NCBI GenBank assembly: GCA_013398955.1
Contig: VWPU01018625.1
Coordinates: forward strand, 62,001 to 126,000
Length of the DNA stretch: 64,000 bases
From: Callaeas wilsoni
Lineage: Eukaryota; Chordata; Aves; Passeriformes; Callaeidae
Reading direction: 5' to 3'
Part shown: positions 36,216-46,320 of the stretch, in pieces
Layout: each line of letters opens with the position of its first letter
Numbering within the stretch: position 1 is the stretch's first letter
Notes under the pieces: model-generated
What the model saw: only the letters and a program-made list of their open reading frames with translations
Told to the model about the DNA's origin: nothing
Databases searched by the model: none
Program-made: the position numbers and the translations under genes

Positions 36216-39143
36216 TGTGAAGGATTTGATCATGAATTATGTATTCCAGCATGACATGAAATATTTAACTCATATTTAATTTCAATGCCAGTTCAACTTC
36301 TCATATAAAAAAATGAGTTTGAGCACAGAAAAGACCCGGTACATAGACACAAATCCACTAGTGCTTGTAGCAGCCTTCCCCTGCCCAGGGCCCAGATCAA
36401 TAGGGCTGAGGCCTCAGAAAGCTTCAGGTGGTCAGCGCTGCTCTGTGTGCCATTCCCTTAATTACAAGAGAGACTTGGCCTCGGTGCATGGATTGTGCAA
36501 ATATGAATTCAGGCTTGATGCTCTGAGCAAACGCCTGGAGATTTCTAAAGGTTGGGAGGAAAAGACATGAGAAAGGTGAAGTGCAATAAGTGTTGTTCAC
36601 ATAGTGAAGCTCTTCACTTGTATCAGGATTTCTCCAAGCCAGCATGAAGGTCACAGCAGTGTGAGGGGATGGCAAAGGTTAAGGGAAGGTGTGACCTCCA
36701 TACTGGGGCTACTTGCTGACATTTTGCTGAGGTTTTGCTGGCGTCTCCTTAGAGATGTGCTGGATGAGATCTGGTAAAAACCAGACATGAAACAGGTCAA
36801 GAGCTGTAAGCAGATGCATTTAATTTAATTTTAATGACTGTGCATATGATTGGTTAAAAAGTAGGAGTTAGGAGAAATTCTGACTTTGTTTCCAGAGGTA
36901 TAAAGGCAGGTACTGTATGGTGCCACATAAAGCCACTTGCTCTGGTTGCCTAAATGTGTGACATGGTTATTGATTCCTTGGCACCATCTGTAAGAAAAAT
37001 AATAGAGGAAGCCATAAAGGTGACTTTTTCCAGCTAAAGGCATTACATAAGTATTTGTTACACACACAAACGGAATATATCATAAGTTCTGAATTCAAGG
37101 TGCTCGTGGAAAATGTAATTTCTAGAACAAAATAACAGCTTTTCTTACTCATAGTCCAGCATCTGCAATTACATAAATAAACTTGTCCAGAACTTGAAGA
37201 ACAAAAGCCCAGAGGCTCAGGATAGAGGAGTGCATGCCATTAGCTGCCCCATGTCCTCATGTGCATGTGCCAGAAGGTGGAATAAACAGAAGGTGGAATG
37301 AAGACACAGCTGTTTCCTAATCTGGGCATGTGTGGGTTTCTCTGAAACAGGTGGCAAATCCTAAAGGTAATGCTTTCCCTGAATTCTGCTCCTCAGTGTT
37401 AGGGATGGAAGCACTAATCGTATAAGTAGATGATTATCATGCGATTGAAATCCTTACTCATAGTGGGCAGATTTTGTACGTGAGGGTAAGGTGAGGCTGT
37501 GTGTAAATTTTTCAGGCTGAGTTTCTAAACAGGCAAAGAAAAGTGCATTTTTCTGGGCCAGTAAAAATTACATAAGTAAACATCACTTGTTACGTGAGAC
37601 ATCACTATGTCTTCCACAGAACTGGTGTCACACTGTGCGTGTTTCACAGAGGAGTGCTTGCTTCCCTCTGGCTCATTTCCCATTACTGGCCTGAAAGGGT
37701 TCAGTCTATGAACTGCAGAGCTCCACCATCATCTGCAGGACATGTCCTTTCCCGGGTGAAAGTTAGGGGAGAGTTCATGAGATTCTGTTTGTTCCCAGTG
37801 TCTCATGGCTCCCAGTCCGTGGGTCATCTGTGGTGATGTTGTGAGGAGAGAGGTCCCCAGCAGATGGGGAGGATCCCCGATAAGCCAGACTCCCTGCTCT
37901 TTGGCCAGGGAAATTACACTGTTTCAATGGTTATTTACCCTTGCCTGTATATGTAAGAAGGAAAAAAAAAAGCGACGCCTGACAATTCTGGTTCAGGTCA
38001 CTTTAGTCTCAGCTTCTCTACCTATGACTTAAAATTTAGGTTTTTTACACAGGGTATGTGATAGATGCTCCCAGAGGCAGGGAGTGCTGAGTGTTCTGCA
38101 GAGCTGGGGCAAGTTTTACCCCTGGGTGGTTTGTTTTGAGAGGTTTCGTAAGAAGATGCAAAAATAAAAAATCCCAAACTGAGCTAAACCTCCGTGGGTG
38201 CCTCCTGCAATGTGGTTGTGCTGGCCAGGCTCGCGAGGGCAGGGTGCACTGCTGACTGCGCGGAGGGGAGTCTGAGGTGGCCGTAGCCAAAGGGGAAATG
38301 CCTTCCCAGGGCTGGCAGGTGGCTGGGAGGTGGCTGAGCAGCAGTGATGGCAGGGGGTGCTGGGACCCCCGGGGTGGAAGATTCCTCTTCCGGTGCTTAG
38401 AGGGGCTGGCTCTGCCGCACAATGCCACCCTGTAGCTCAAAGAAACCCCATCAAAACCCAAAACCAAACCACAAAACCACTTTACACAACTGCATATAAA
38501 CTGCACAGAAATGCATATGAAAACCTTAATCTGATCCCTAAAACCCCTGAATCAAAGTAATTTACAGGGCTTATAAAAGTCTCGAACTCCCTAAAGCAGA
38601 AAGCTCTTCTGGTAAGGCTGCTCTGTGTGGAAGAAGGCGGCTTATTCCCAAATCCCCCTCACCTGTGGATTAGTAGGTCCTTGCAAAGCAGTTTAATGAG
38701 CGGCTTTCTGCAGAGCCCGGTTTATTCCATATGGATGCACAAATAGTCTATAGTTTAGACCTGGCTATAAATGAGAATACTAAACCTATGGAGGGGAAGC
38801 TTATGAAGTCATGATCAAAGGATTTATTAGATAATTTACACTCATTCAGCACAAATGAATTCAGGCTTTTAGAGTCCTTAATCATTAACACATTAACACA
38901 TCACTGTTTCTGACATTAGTGCATTAATTTTCCATCTTCAGTAATACATAGAAGCTATCAAAATAAAAGCAGAAAATCAGATGCAGAAGATGGGAAGATC
39001 TTTCCTAGCCTTGTTGCTTTTTGTGTAAATCTAAAATTGAGGGCTTGAAGTGATGGAGAGATCATTTGTAGGCTTTTTCTTTCTTTTTTTTTTCCTCCAT
39101 GGCACAGAAATATCACGGCTCAAAGACCAATGTGAAAAAAGTA
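36216..39143. other. Non-coding stretch, no gene seen
   Basis: AT-rich sequence with a GC-rich patch at 38200-38420. A 16-bp direct duplication (CAGAAGGTGGAATRAA) is present at 37271-37286 and 37287-37302. Positions 38800-38960 hold a cluster of homeodomain-core TAAT/ATTA motifs and an ATCAAAGG match to TCF/LEF sites, which I list as a finding only. The 153-codon minus frame at 38045-38506 has no protein character. Confidence 0.5.
37271..37302. repeat. 16-bp direct tandem duplication
   Basis: Two adjacent copies of CAGAAGGTGGAATRAA differ at one base (A in the first, G in the second). It is probably a slippage-type duplication. Confidence 0.85.
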
Positions 39144-39181
39144 AAGTTGAATAAAGGCATATTAAGCCTTTACTTCAACTT
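39144..39181. repeat. Near-perfect inverted repeat (15-bp stem)
   Basis: The left arm AAGTTGAATAAAGGC (39144-39158) pairs with GCCTTTACTTCAACTT (39166-39181). All 15 left-arm bases pair with one bulged base in the right arm, around a 7-base loop (ATATTAA). It lies in AT-rich non-coding DNA. Possible explanations are a MITE remnant, a regulatory palindrome or chance. Confidence 0.85.
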
Positions 39182-40007
39182 AGATTTTAAATTCCAGTGA
39201 TCAGTGTAATATTTTGGGAAGAAACTATTTCTGCTCTGAAGCGCAGTTCTTTGATTAATGAGATATTATGAATTTTCTTTACTATTCTCTTTGAAGGAAG
39301 TGCAGGTGTTTTGAAAACAACATAAACAGCATAGGTCTGTGGGAAAAGCCTTGTTCTTTACTTGTGTTGATTGTTAAGTGTTAATTGAAGTCCCCTTCGG
39401 GATCTGGGTGTTACATCAAGGCCATCAATCACACTGGTCTGCATAAGAAATGCCCTTCCCTTTGTACTCAGAGGAGGTGTGAACAGACTTTTTCGATTTA
39501 AATTTGTCTCAGGTGTGCTGTCTTGGTCCTGACATCATTCCCGGCATCCTGCCTGCCCCAGGGATCCCACGTGCCCTGCAGGTCCCACCCTGGCTCTGCA
39601 GGTCTCTGGGTCTCTGAGAGGATGGTGGGCAGCAGCAGGAGCGCATTGCCGTGGAGAAACCAGCGTGTTTCTGACATCAGTGAGAGCAGAAAAGCATTGG
39701 AGAAGCTGGATGAGAGATGCTAGAGGACTGTAAGGCCATGCCGGGAGCTCTGTCACTTGCCTCTCCCACCCGCGGCTGTGCCCATGGTGCTGTAGCACGT
39801 GCTGTAGGTCTGCATCCTGGTGTGCCAGCTGTGCTAGGCTGCCTGAGTCCTACAGGGCAGCTGAAGGAGGGATGGCCATGGCAAAGACAGGTGATGACTC
39901 TTTAAGCCCCTCCAGATGAGGCCTCTCCTCCACCTGGCAGATTATGGCATTCCCTGACTATGTGCTCCATGAATCAGAAGCACCAACAGGAACTGCACCT
40001 GCACACA

Positions 40008-40067
40008 TCAGGTAGGTCTCATTCCATTTGCCCCTTGTCAGGTGTGTTTCATTCCATCTGCTCCTCG
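40008..40067. repeat. 30-bp tandem duplication, two copies
   Basis: The copies at 40008-40037 and 40038-40067 both read TCAGGT...CATTCCAT...TGC...G and agree at 24 of 30 positions by eye. The length is a multiple of three, so on the minus strand the copies encode related 10-residue segments, each with a WNET core. The surrounding frame is otherwise unremarkable. Confidence 0.8.
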
Positions 40068-41349
40068 CAGAGGGCACCCAGGATACTGCACAACACCAAC
40101 GACTTGTATATTGAGACAGTTTCCTGCATGACCCTGAACTGCTGTAGAGTGATGCCATTTCAGTAAGGTGTCTGCACTGCTCCCTCTTGCAATGCAGCAC
40201 TGAGAATTAGCAAATTTGCTCTCAGATCCTTGATATTAGTAACCATTCTTTGGATTTCTTTCTTTCATTACAGCACAGGCCATCCCATCTCCCTTTAGCT
40301 GGCTCCCTGCCTCTTTTGTTTTCTGTATCAGATTCAACCTTCTTTGCTCGTCGTTTCCCCACATGGCTGGTGACTGATAGCAGACAGAATTCCTGAGCCT
40401 GCAGCAATCCCTCTTACAACTGGGATTTTTTTGGCAACTGTCACAGCCTTAGAGCACTGTCATGGATGCTGACACAAGAAGTGCTGGATGAAACATGGAT
40501 TTTGGATATATCAGAGCATGTGATCAAAGAAGAGGAAAGATGGTGCCAGGGGATGTCAGTGTTTCCTCCTTGACAAGTCCAAGCCACTCACAGCGCTTGG
40601 GAACATCAACAATCCAGGGGCAGGGTCCACTGGCTCATTGCACCACCTGCCTGTGCTCTTACTGTGGGAAAGCTGAAGTGATGCCTTTGCAATGTTAAAA
40701 CCAACCCAACCCTCAACAACAACAATCACAAAAGTCCCAAACCCTGCAAGTCATGTTGCACCATCTGCAGTTCAGTAAGATGTTTGCTAAGTGCTGCCCA
40801 TGCTGTCAGTATGCCGTACTGAGTGTTGTAAGTTTGGCTGAGGTCCTTGGTCCTTTTCTCTTCCTTTTCATGCTTTCTTCTGTGACCACAGACCACTTAG
40901 TGGTTTTTGTTACATATCTGACCTCCGTTCCAACTGAGGAGCCTTGGTTACCGCTGCTTTCTGGAGCGTTCGGAGCTAATGGCTATCTGAACATCATACC
41001 TGGTAGCTGGAGGAAAACGAGCTGTGCCTTCCTCAAGCAGGGCACGTTGATATGCTTTGGGCTACAGCCAACATTTTCTTCAGAGTGCTTTTGTTGTGAC
41101 ACAGGCAGCTTGAAGTAAGAGAGTCCTGTCTTTGTGATTAAAAAAACTCCAAACATTTTGTTTGAGTAAGATTTCAGGACAGGAGCATTGGTTCTGGTTT
41201 GTTTCCTGAAAGTTCAATGTGTTACATGGTAAAGGCCAGTGTTAGAGGGAGTATGAGGTGTTTTTCTTGGGTCTTGGTTGTGGAAAGTCACGATGAAGAA
41301 AGTGAAGGTAAGGCTTCCTTGAAGTATTTTCTCACCCAAATCCAGTCTC

Positions 41350-41367
41350 TTTTTTTTTTTTTTTTTT
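41350..41367. repeat. Poly-T run, 18 bases
   Basis: An uninterrupted run of 18 T. As poly-A on the minus strand it could be the tail of a retroposed sequence, but no recognisable body lies at its minus-strand 5' side (to the right). Confidence 0.9.
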
Positions 41368-42533
41368 GATTCTGTGCGAGAATGGGCTTTAGCTGACCTC
41401 TTCCTCCCTATCTTAAAGTATATTAGGGATGTGTTCATGTGTGTGTCTGCTCTTGTTTGTTTGGCTGCCTGTCAATGTACTGCTGCTCACATGGCTTGGG
41501 AGGCATCATTAGTTTGTAAAGTTATACAATAGGCCAACATTGGGCAAAATGGGGCTGCTTATTGCCTGATGGAAATGTTGACTTCATGAAAGCTACAGCA
41601 GGGGTTAGACCAGTCCATTACCTTTGCTAGGCAATTTTTTTCATTTCTCACACACAAACTTTTCTGAGATGCATAAGAAACAGTGGCTTTGTAGAAAAGG
41701 GAAACTTGTTCTCAATTTATCAGCAGCATGTGTGAGACCCAGTCTCCAGTGGGGCTTCCATGAGTTTGGGCATCCCCTTGCTCTGGCACAGACCCCCAGG
41801 GCCTGCAGGGGAGTCTCTACTCTGGCACCTGGAGCACCTCCTGCCCCTCCGGCACTGACCTGGAGGGCTGTAGGGCTGTTCCCCTCACAGTTCTCACTCC
41901 TCTCTCCAGTTGCCATTGCACTAGAGTTTTTTCCCTTTTTAACTCTGTTATTCACCATTGCTGATGGGCTCAGCTCTGGCCAGCTGTGGGTCCCTCTTGG
42001 AGCCGCTGGCATTGGCTCCATTGGACATGGGGGAAACTCTGGCAGCTTTTCACTAAAGTGACCCCTGTAGCCCCACCCCTGCACCCCCCACTACCAAAAC
42101 CTTGCCATGCAGCTCCCATACAGCATTTAAAAGAATTTTATTTAAAATTACTTGGCAATTTTATTGGTGATAATAGGATTATGAAATTCATTTGAATTTG
42201 GAGGGAGAGGGGAACTTAAGGAATCAATTTAAACTTTTCTGTTGAATGTAAACCTTGTCAAATATCCATAACAAGTTTTCAATAGCTCTGTCACGTACTG
42301 GAAAAGCAAATTAGAAATGTTAAATTAAGTATTTTTCTAGAAATAATGTGTATGGAAATGGAATAGATTTTGGGCAGTGTTAATGTACGAGTAATAAAAT
42401 ATGTTGGCTTGTTTTGTCACTATGATACCTGAAAATGTAGAGGTACCCTTAATTTGAGCTCACTGACCTGTTGTGTTCACTGGGCTTTAGTGGGTACAGC
42501 ACATCTGTAGGAAGTTCTTGGTTGGTTTTAGGC

Positions 42534-43000
42534 TGGTCAGGACGGCTATAGAGGAGAGATCTCTGCGGTTAAGTCTTAGAGCATGGAGTTTATTTATGAA
42601 AGGCTTGGGTGTAGAGGCCCTGCTTGGAGCCGCCAGCTGCGGCTCGAAGCAGGCCAGAAAAGTAAGAGAGCAAGAGGAGCAAAGGTAAGAGCAAGAGAGA
42701 GTAAGGGCAAGAAGGAGTAGGAGAAGTAGTGGAAGTAGTAAAAGGAGAGGGGAAAGAGCGCGAGGTTCTCATTTACAATACAATAAATCTTCTTCTGTGT
42801 TGAATATTCTAATTTCCATTAACCAATCTAGTACAAGATACAAATCCTATAGCATTTCCATACAGCCTATAAGAATTGTTACATTACCATACCGCATTAC
42901 ATTTTAAACTCTAGAAACTACTCTTTGGACCCCTGCTGCCAAGCTAGTAGGGTCTGCTCTGCCCCTTGGAGCTGTCTGCAGGCAGAGGGTATTGTTCAAT
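42534..43000 (-). mobile_element. ERV LTR with purine-rich tract
   Basis: A minus-strand LTR of a type common in songbirds. An AATAAA signal is present (TTTATT at 42589-42594 on plus). Upstream of it lies a GC-rich block (GCCGCCAGCTGCGGCTCGAA), then a long tract of G and A on the plus strand at about 42655-42770. After that comes a characteristic AT-rich block containing ATTTACAATACAATAAATCT and AGCCTATAAGAATTGTTACA. The purine tract with repeated AGTAAG/AAGAG motifs is part of the family and not a separate satellite. The left end is placed at a TG near 42534 and the right end is approximate, because I cannot tell where LTR ends and adjoining internal sequence begins. Confidence 0.66.
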
Positions 43001-43230
43001 CAGAGAGGGGATTACCTTCTGCCGGCCATCCCATTGTTTTCCAGTTGTTCAGTAACTAAGGCTTGGTATCTCAAAGCTTGCTTTCATTTCAATCTCACTT
43101 CTAGTTTCCCTATTCTCAGCATCTTTTGCCAGGCAATCATATTTATAAGGCGTTCCTGTTTCATCTTCCCCAACACACATCGTCTACATGCCTCTCTTGC
43201 TCAGGAACTGTCTGTTTGAGATTCCTCCAG
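43001..43230 (-). mobile_element. Probable ERV internal remnant beside the LTR
   Basis: On the minus strand, upstream of the LTR, a short frame runs from an ATG near 43183 to a TGA at 43049-43051, about 43 codons. It has a protein-like, charged composition including the segment ETGTPYKYDCLA. A TAG lies in frame two codons before the ATG, so the frame is either broken or only a fragment. Its position just 5' of a same-strand LTR is where the 3' part of an ERV (end of pol or env, or the untranslated stretch before the 3' LTR) would lie. I do not recognise the protein, so the assignment rests on position and is tentative. Confidence 0.35.
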
Positions 43231-45690
43231 TTCTGTACTCAAGCACTCTGAAGTGAGTGTGTAGGGATGGAGGAGCCCTTCCAGGAGGGAATCACATTCA
43301 TTTTGGTGGGCTTTTCCTCAGTTATACACTGGGGGGAAGGGGGATGTGGACTTCAGCCCTCAAACCTACCAGACTGCAGAGCATGTTCCAGTTTGATGCT
43401 GGACTTGCTTTAAATGACACTGGGAAAGTGGAGAGTGGGACAGAGAGACTGGCGCCAGAAGTGTGGCATTCGGTCTAAGAAAAAAAGCCTGATTTCATTC
43501 ATTTATGCTTTTCTGTTGATCCACTCAGGGAAAAGGTGAAAATCAAATGATCTTTGTCCCAAACATGCCCAGCTGTCACACTGAGTGCTGTACCTGTGTT
43601 TCAGTCAGAGGTAACTGCAAGATTTGCCCAGTATCAGCTGCTGCTGCAAAGAGAAACCTGGGGCTCCATGTGCCTTTTATTTGTTTTATTGAGCTGTCCC
43701 ACACACCAGTGGAAATCTGTCAGTGTGCTGGGCTTGAGAAAACTCTTACAAATTGTTTATAAATCCACTGACTTGAGAGCAGTAGTTGTCTTTCACTGTT
43801 GTGTCCTCTAGAGCAAATGTTTCTGTAAAGGTGTTATGGTATTCCTGATGTTTATACGGGAACTGCACTTCCTCTTTTTTGGTATTTTGTCTTGAATATT
43901 TCACATCTGAGAACACAAATGCAGCAAGAAATCTCTCACCGATGGATTCCAGGGAAGCACTGCTAGGGCTTCTGGCATGGAGATGTTTTCATTCTATGGC
44001 ATTAATCTTGCAGAACACTTGGCTTTCAGAAGTTTGTGTGGAACGTATACCACCAAAATGGATTTTACTTCTCTGACATAACAAAAGTAATGTGAAAATC
44101 AAGAAAAAAGATGTTTCTAGACTTCTAAATGGATTTTTTTAAAAAAATTATTTATTTTATTTTAGAATAGGATCCAGAGAAGTTGCTTTGGTGCTTTGAG
44201 AGTTGGCACCTTGTCTTTCAGTTATTGTGCTCTAAATTGGAACACAGAATGCTTCTTAAAGGCATTACAGCTGGGATTATCTGACTGACTATGTTATTGA
44301 AGAAGTTCACAACAATTTTTACTTTTTTAATACTTATTCTACCGGTATCTCCACAGAAGTACAAAGACTTAATGATCATGGACATGTAAACACATTTTTA
44401 TTTGCATCTCATCATTTTAGCAACTGGCGGTATAATTGCTCAGTTAAACACTGAGTCTGTGGAAAAGAAATGCCACATTGGTACTTCCATACCTGAATGT
44501 CTATTTTAAAGGAACTGACCTTTTGGTATCCAACCTTTACAAAGCGGTACTTCGTAGTATCACTTACTTAGTTGCTACTTATTTCATTGCTTTCTCCTCC
44601 TTGTCTTTCTTAGGTAGAATTTAAATATCCCCTTTTAGTTTTATTTCTGGGGAGGAAAAAAAAAAGAATTTTATGGTTATAACTGCAAGACTTAGTATTG
44701 CAGTAAGTGAAGGTCGTTTCAGTGGCACCAGGCAGTACTGCTGAACATGGTTTAACACCGTATCAGTCCCCCCAGTGGTGGGGCTGGGAGGTAGATACCT
44801 TTGTCACAACACCTTGCTGGAAGGAGATGTATCTGACTGAGGAGAGCAGGGCAATGATAAAACCTCATGAAACATTTCTCCTGCCACTTTCTGTGCTCCC
44901 AGTGCCAGTGTAGGGTATCTGGTCTGTGGAGGTAGGGACAGCATCCTCATAGAGTGGGAGACGGGGTCCCCTGAGTGGCGTAATGGTGTGGCCTTTGCTG
45001 GATTCTGAAGGGGCAATTTCTGGTGTCCCCTTGCCCTTTCCTGCCATTCTCTTCCCAGCAGCCAGTCTCCGGAGGCCAGAGCCCCTTTGCCTCCAAGACC
45101 TTGATTCCTTCCCAGCATCTGGCCAAAATCAATGAATGGGTGCAGGAGCTACTAGGAGCACAGACTGCAGCAGAAAAAAAGGTTGAAGGATTTGGACCTC
45201 AATTTCCATCCGTTGAGGGTCTGAAGTACGGTTCTGCTACTCAGCTTGCTGCAAGTACCCAGGGGTTGTGGTGTCCTGCCCAGCACGTGGTTCTGCTCCC
45301 CTGTGACCCTCAACTGTGCTCCCATAGCTATTGCTCGTGCTGCATGGTGACTGCATGATGCTCCTTCTATCCCCATGACTGAATTTCCTAGTAGGGGGAC
45401 AACCAGCCCAGGTCACTCAATGTGAGTAGGTGACTTCTTTAACATCCCCACAGTGTAAATGAGGCATCAGAGACAGGGCAGGCTGGGTCACGAAGGACAG
45501 GCGGTACCTACGAAGGACACTGCTTTCAGCGGAGGATGTCAGTGCTGCTCAGAGGTTCCCAGGTCTTGTGAACTCACACCGTGGGTGCAGGATCCAGCTA
45601 AAAACAGGTGCTGTCCATCAAGCCTGGTTGGCCATACCATCACTGCCGGGCTGCTGACAACCAGCTCCTTTCTCTGTAAAACAAAGTGAC
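43231..45690. other. Non-coding stretch, no gene seen
   Basis: Anonymous sequence: AT-rich at 43840-44700 and more GC-rich at 44850-45350. No repeat, RNA gene or convincing exon was recognised. Confidence 0.55.
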
Positions 45691-45891
45691 CTTTGGAAAC
45701 AAAAGGACACACTTCGAGAGCAGCAAACCCCCCTTTATTGCCACAGACTCAGCAGTGAAGCTGTGGGATGATCTGGTGCTGCCTGTCATGATGGGGAAGC
45801 GGAGGCTGGCCTGCCCTTCCTGGCTGCCTGGTACCCGGGACTGTGATCCCTGCTGCCCCCGTGCTGTGCGGGGCAGGTCCGTGCCCCCTCA

Positions 45892-46308
45892 CCTGCACCT
45901 GACCTCAGAGACAGCGGCCACCAGACACAAGCCACCTTGACCATTGTCAAGGCAGGCTCCGTCCTCCCTCGTGGGTATCCGAGGGGCGGGGCGGCTGGAA
46001 AGTCTCCGGCTGCACCACCTGCGCGGGGCTGGACACCTGAGGGTCAGGGAAGCGTCAGCAGATGGCACTCGTGACATGTCGCAGATGCAATTTCTGCAAA
46101 GAAATGTAGTTACTTTCGCGCAGTTTGGCGTGGCCCTGCTGACAGCCTCAGGTTCTGCGCTAGCATGTACGGCTCGGCGGGAGGTGCGGGCGCTGGGGAT
46201 GCGAGATCCGACATCGCTGATGCTGACGGAGCTTCTGCCTCTGGCTGGGAGGCTGGGGCGCCACTGGGGGCTCTGGGGGCTGAAGAGAGGAGCCGGATGC
46301 TCGCACAT
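45892..46308 (-). other. Open frame in CpG island, possible first exon
   Basis: A minus-strand frame of 139 codons starts at an ATG (46306-46308) and ends in a TGA overlapping a splice-donor match (TGCAG followed by GTGAGG, near 45893). Splicing there would remove the stop, so the stretch could be a first coding exon. The translation is rich in Arg, Ser and Pro, resembles no protein I know, and the opposite strand is open over the same stretch, as expected in CpG-rich DNA. A minus-strand AATAAA lies about 150 bp further on, near 45735-45740. The call is weak. Confidence 0.15.
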
Positions 46309-46320
46309 CAGGGCATGCAG
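45950..46320. promoter_or_regulatory. CpG island-like segment, possible promoter
   Basis: By hand count about 26 CpG dinucleotides fall in 360 bp, with GC content around 60 percent, in contrast to CpG-poor flanks. No LTR ends or CR1 sequence are recognised inside it. It holds an E2F-type match (TTTCGCGC, 46114-46121), a G-quadruplex motif on plus (46247-46279) and an AP-1 match (TGACTCA, 46472-46478) just outside. A minus-strand ATG frame spans it. In birds such islands usually mark promoters, so an unannotated non-coding or coding first exon is possible; a decayed GC-rich repeat is the alternative. Confidence 0.42.

Larger units (their letters stand above)
39182..42533. other. Non-coding stretch, no gene seen
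   Basis: No recognised mobile element. Contains a two-copy 30-bp duplication (40008-40067) and a run of 18 T at 41350-41367. Opposing open frames at 41624-42061 and 41641-42084 (about 145 codons each) overlap in GC-rich DNA and have no motifs. The plus frame 40753-41118 is hydrophobic but unrecognised. Confidence 0.5.

Noticed and set aside
38045..38506. 153-codon minus frame
   Set aside because: No recognisable domain, part of it crosses a GC-rich patch, and there is no splice context.
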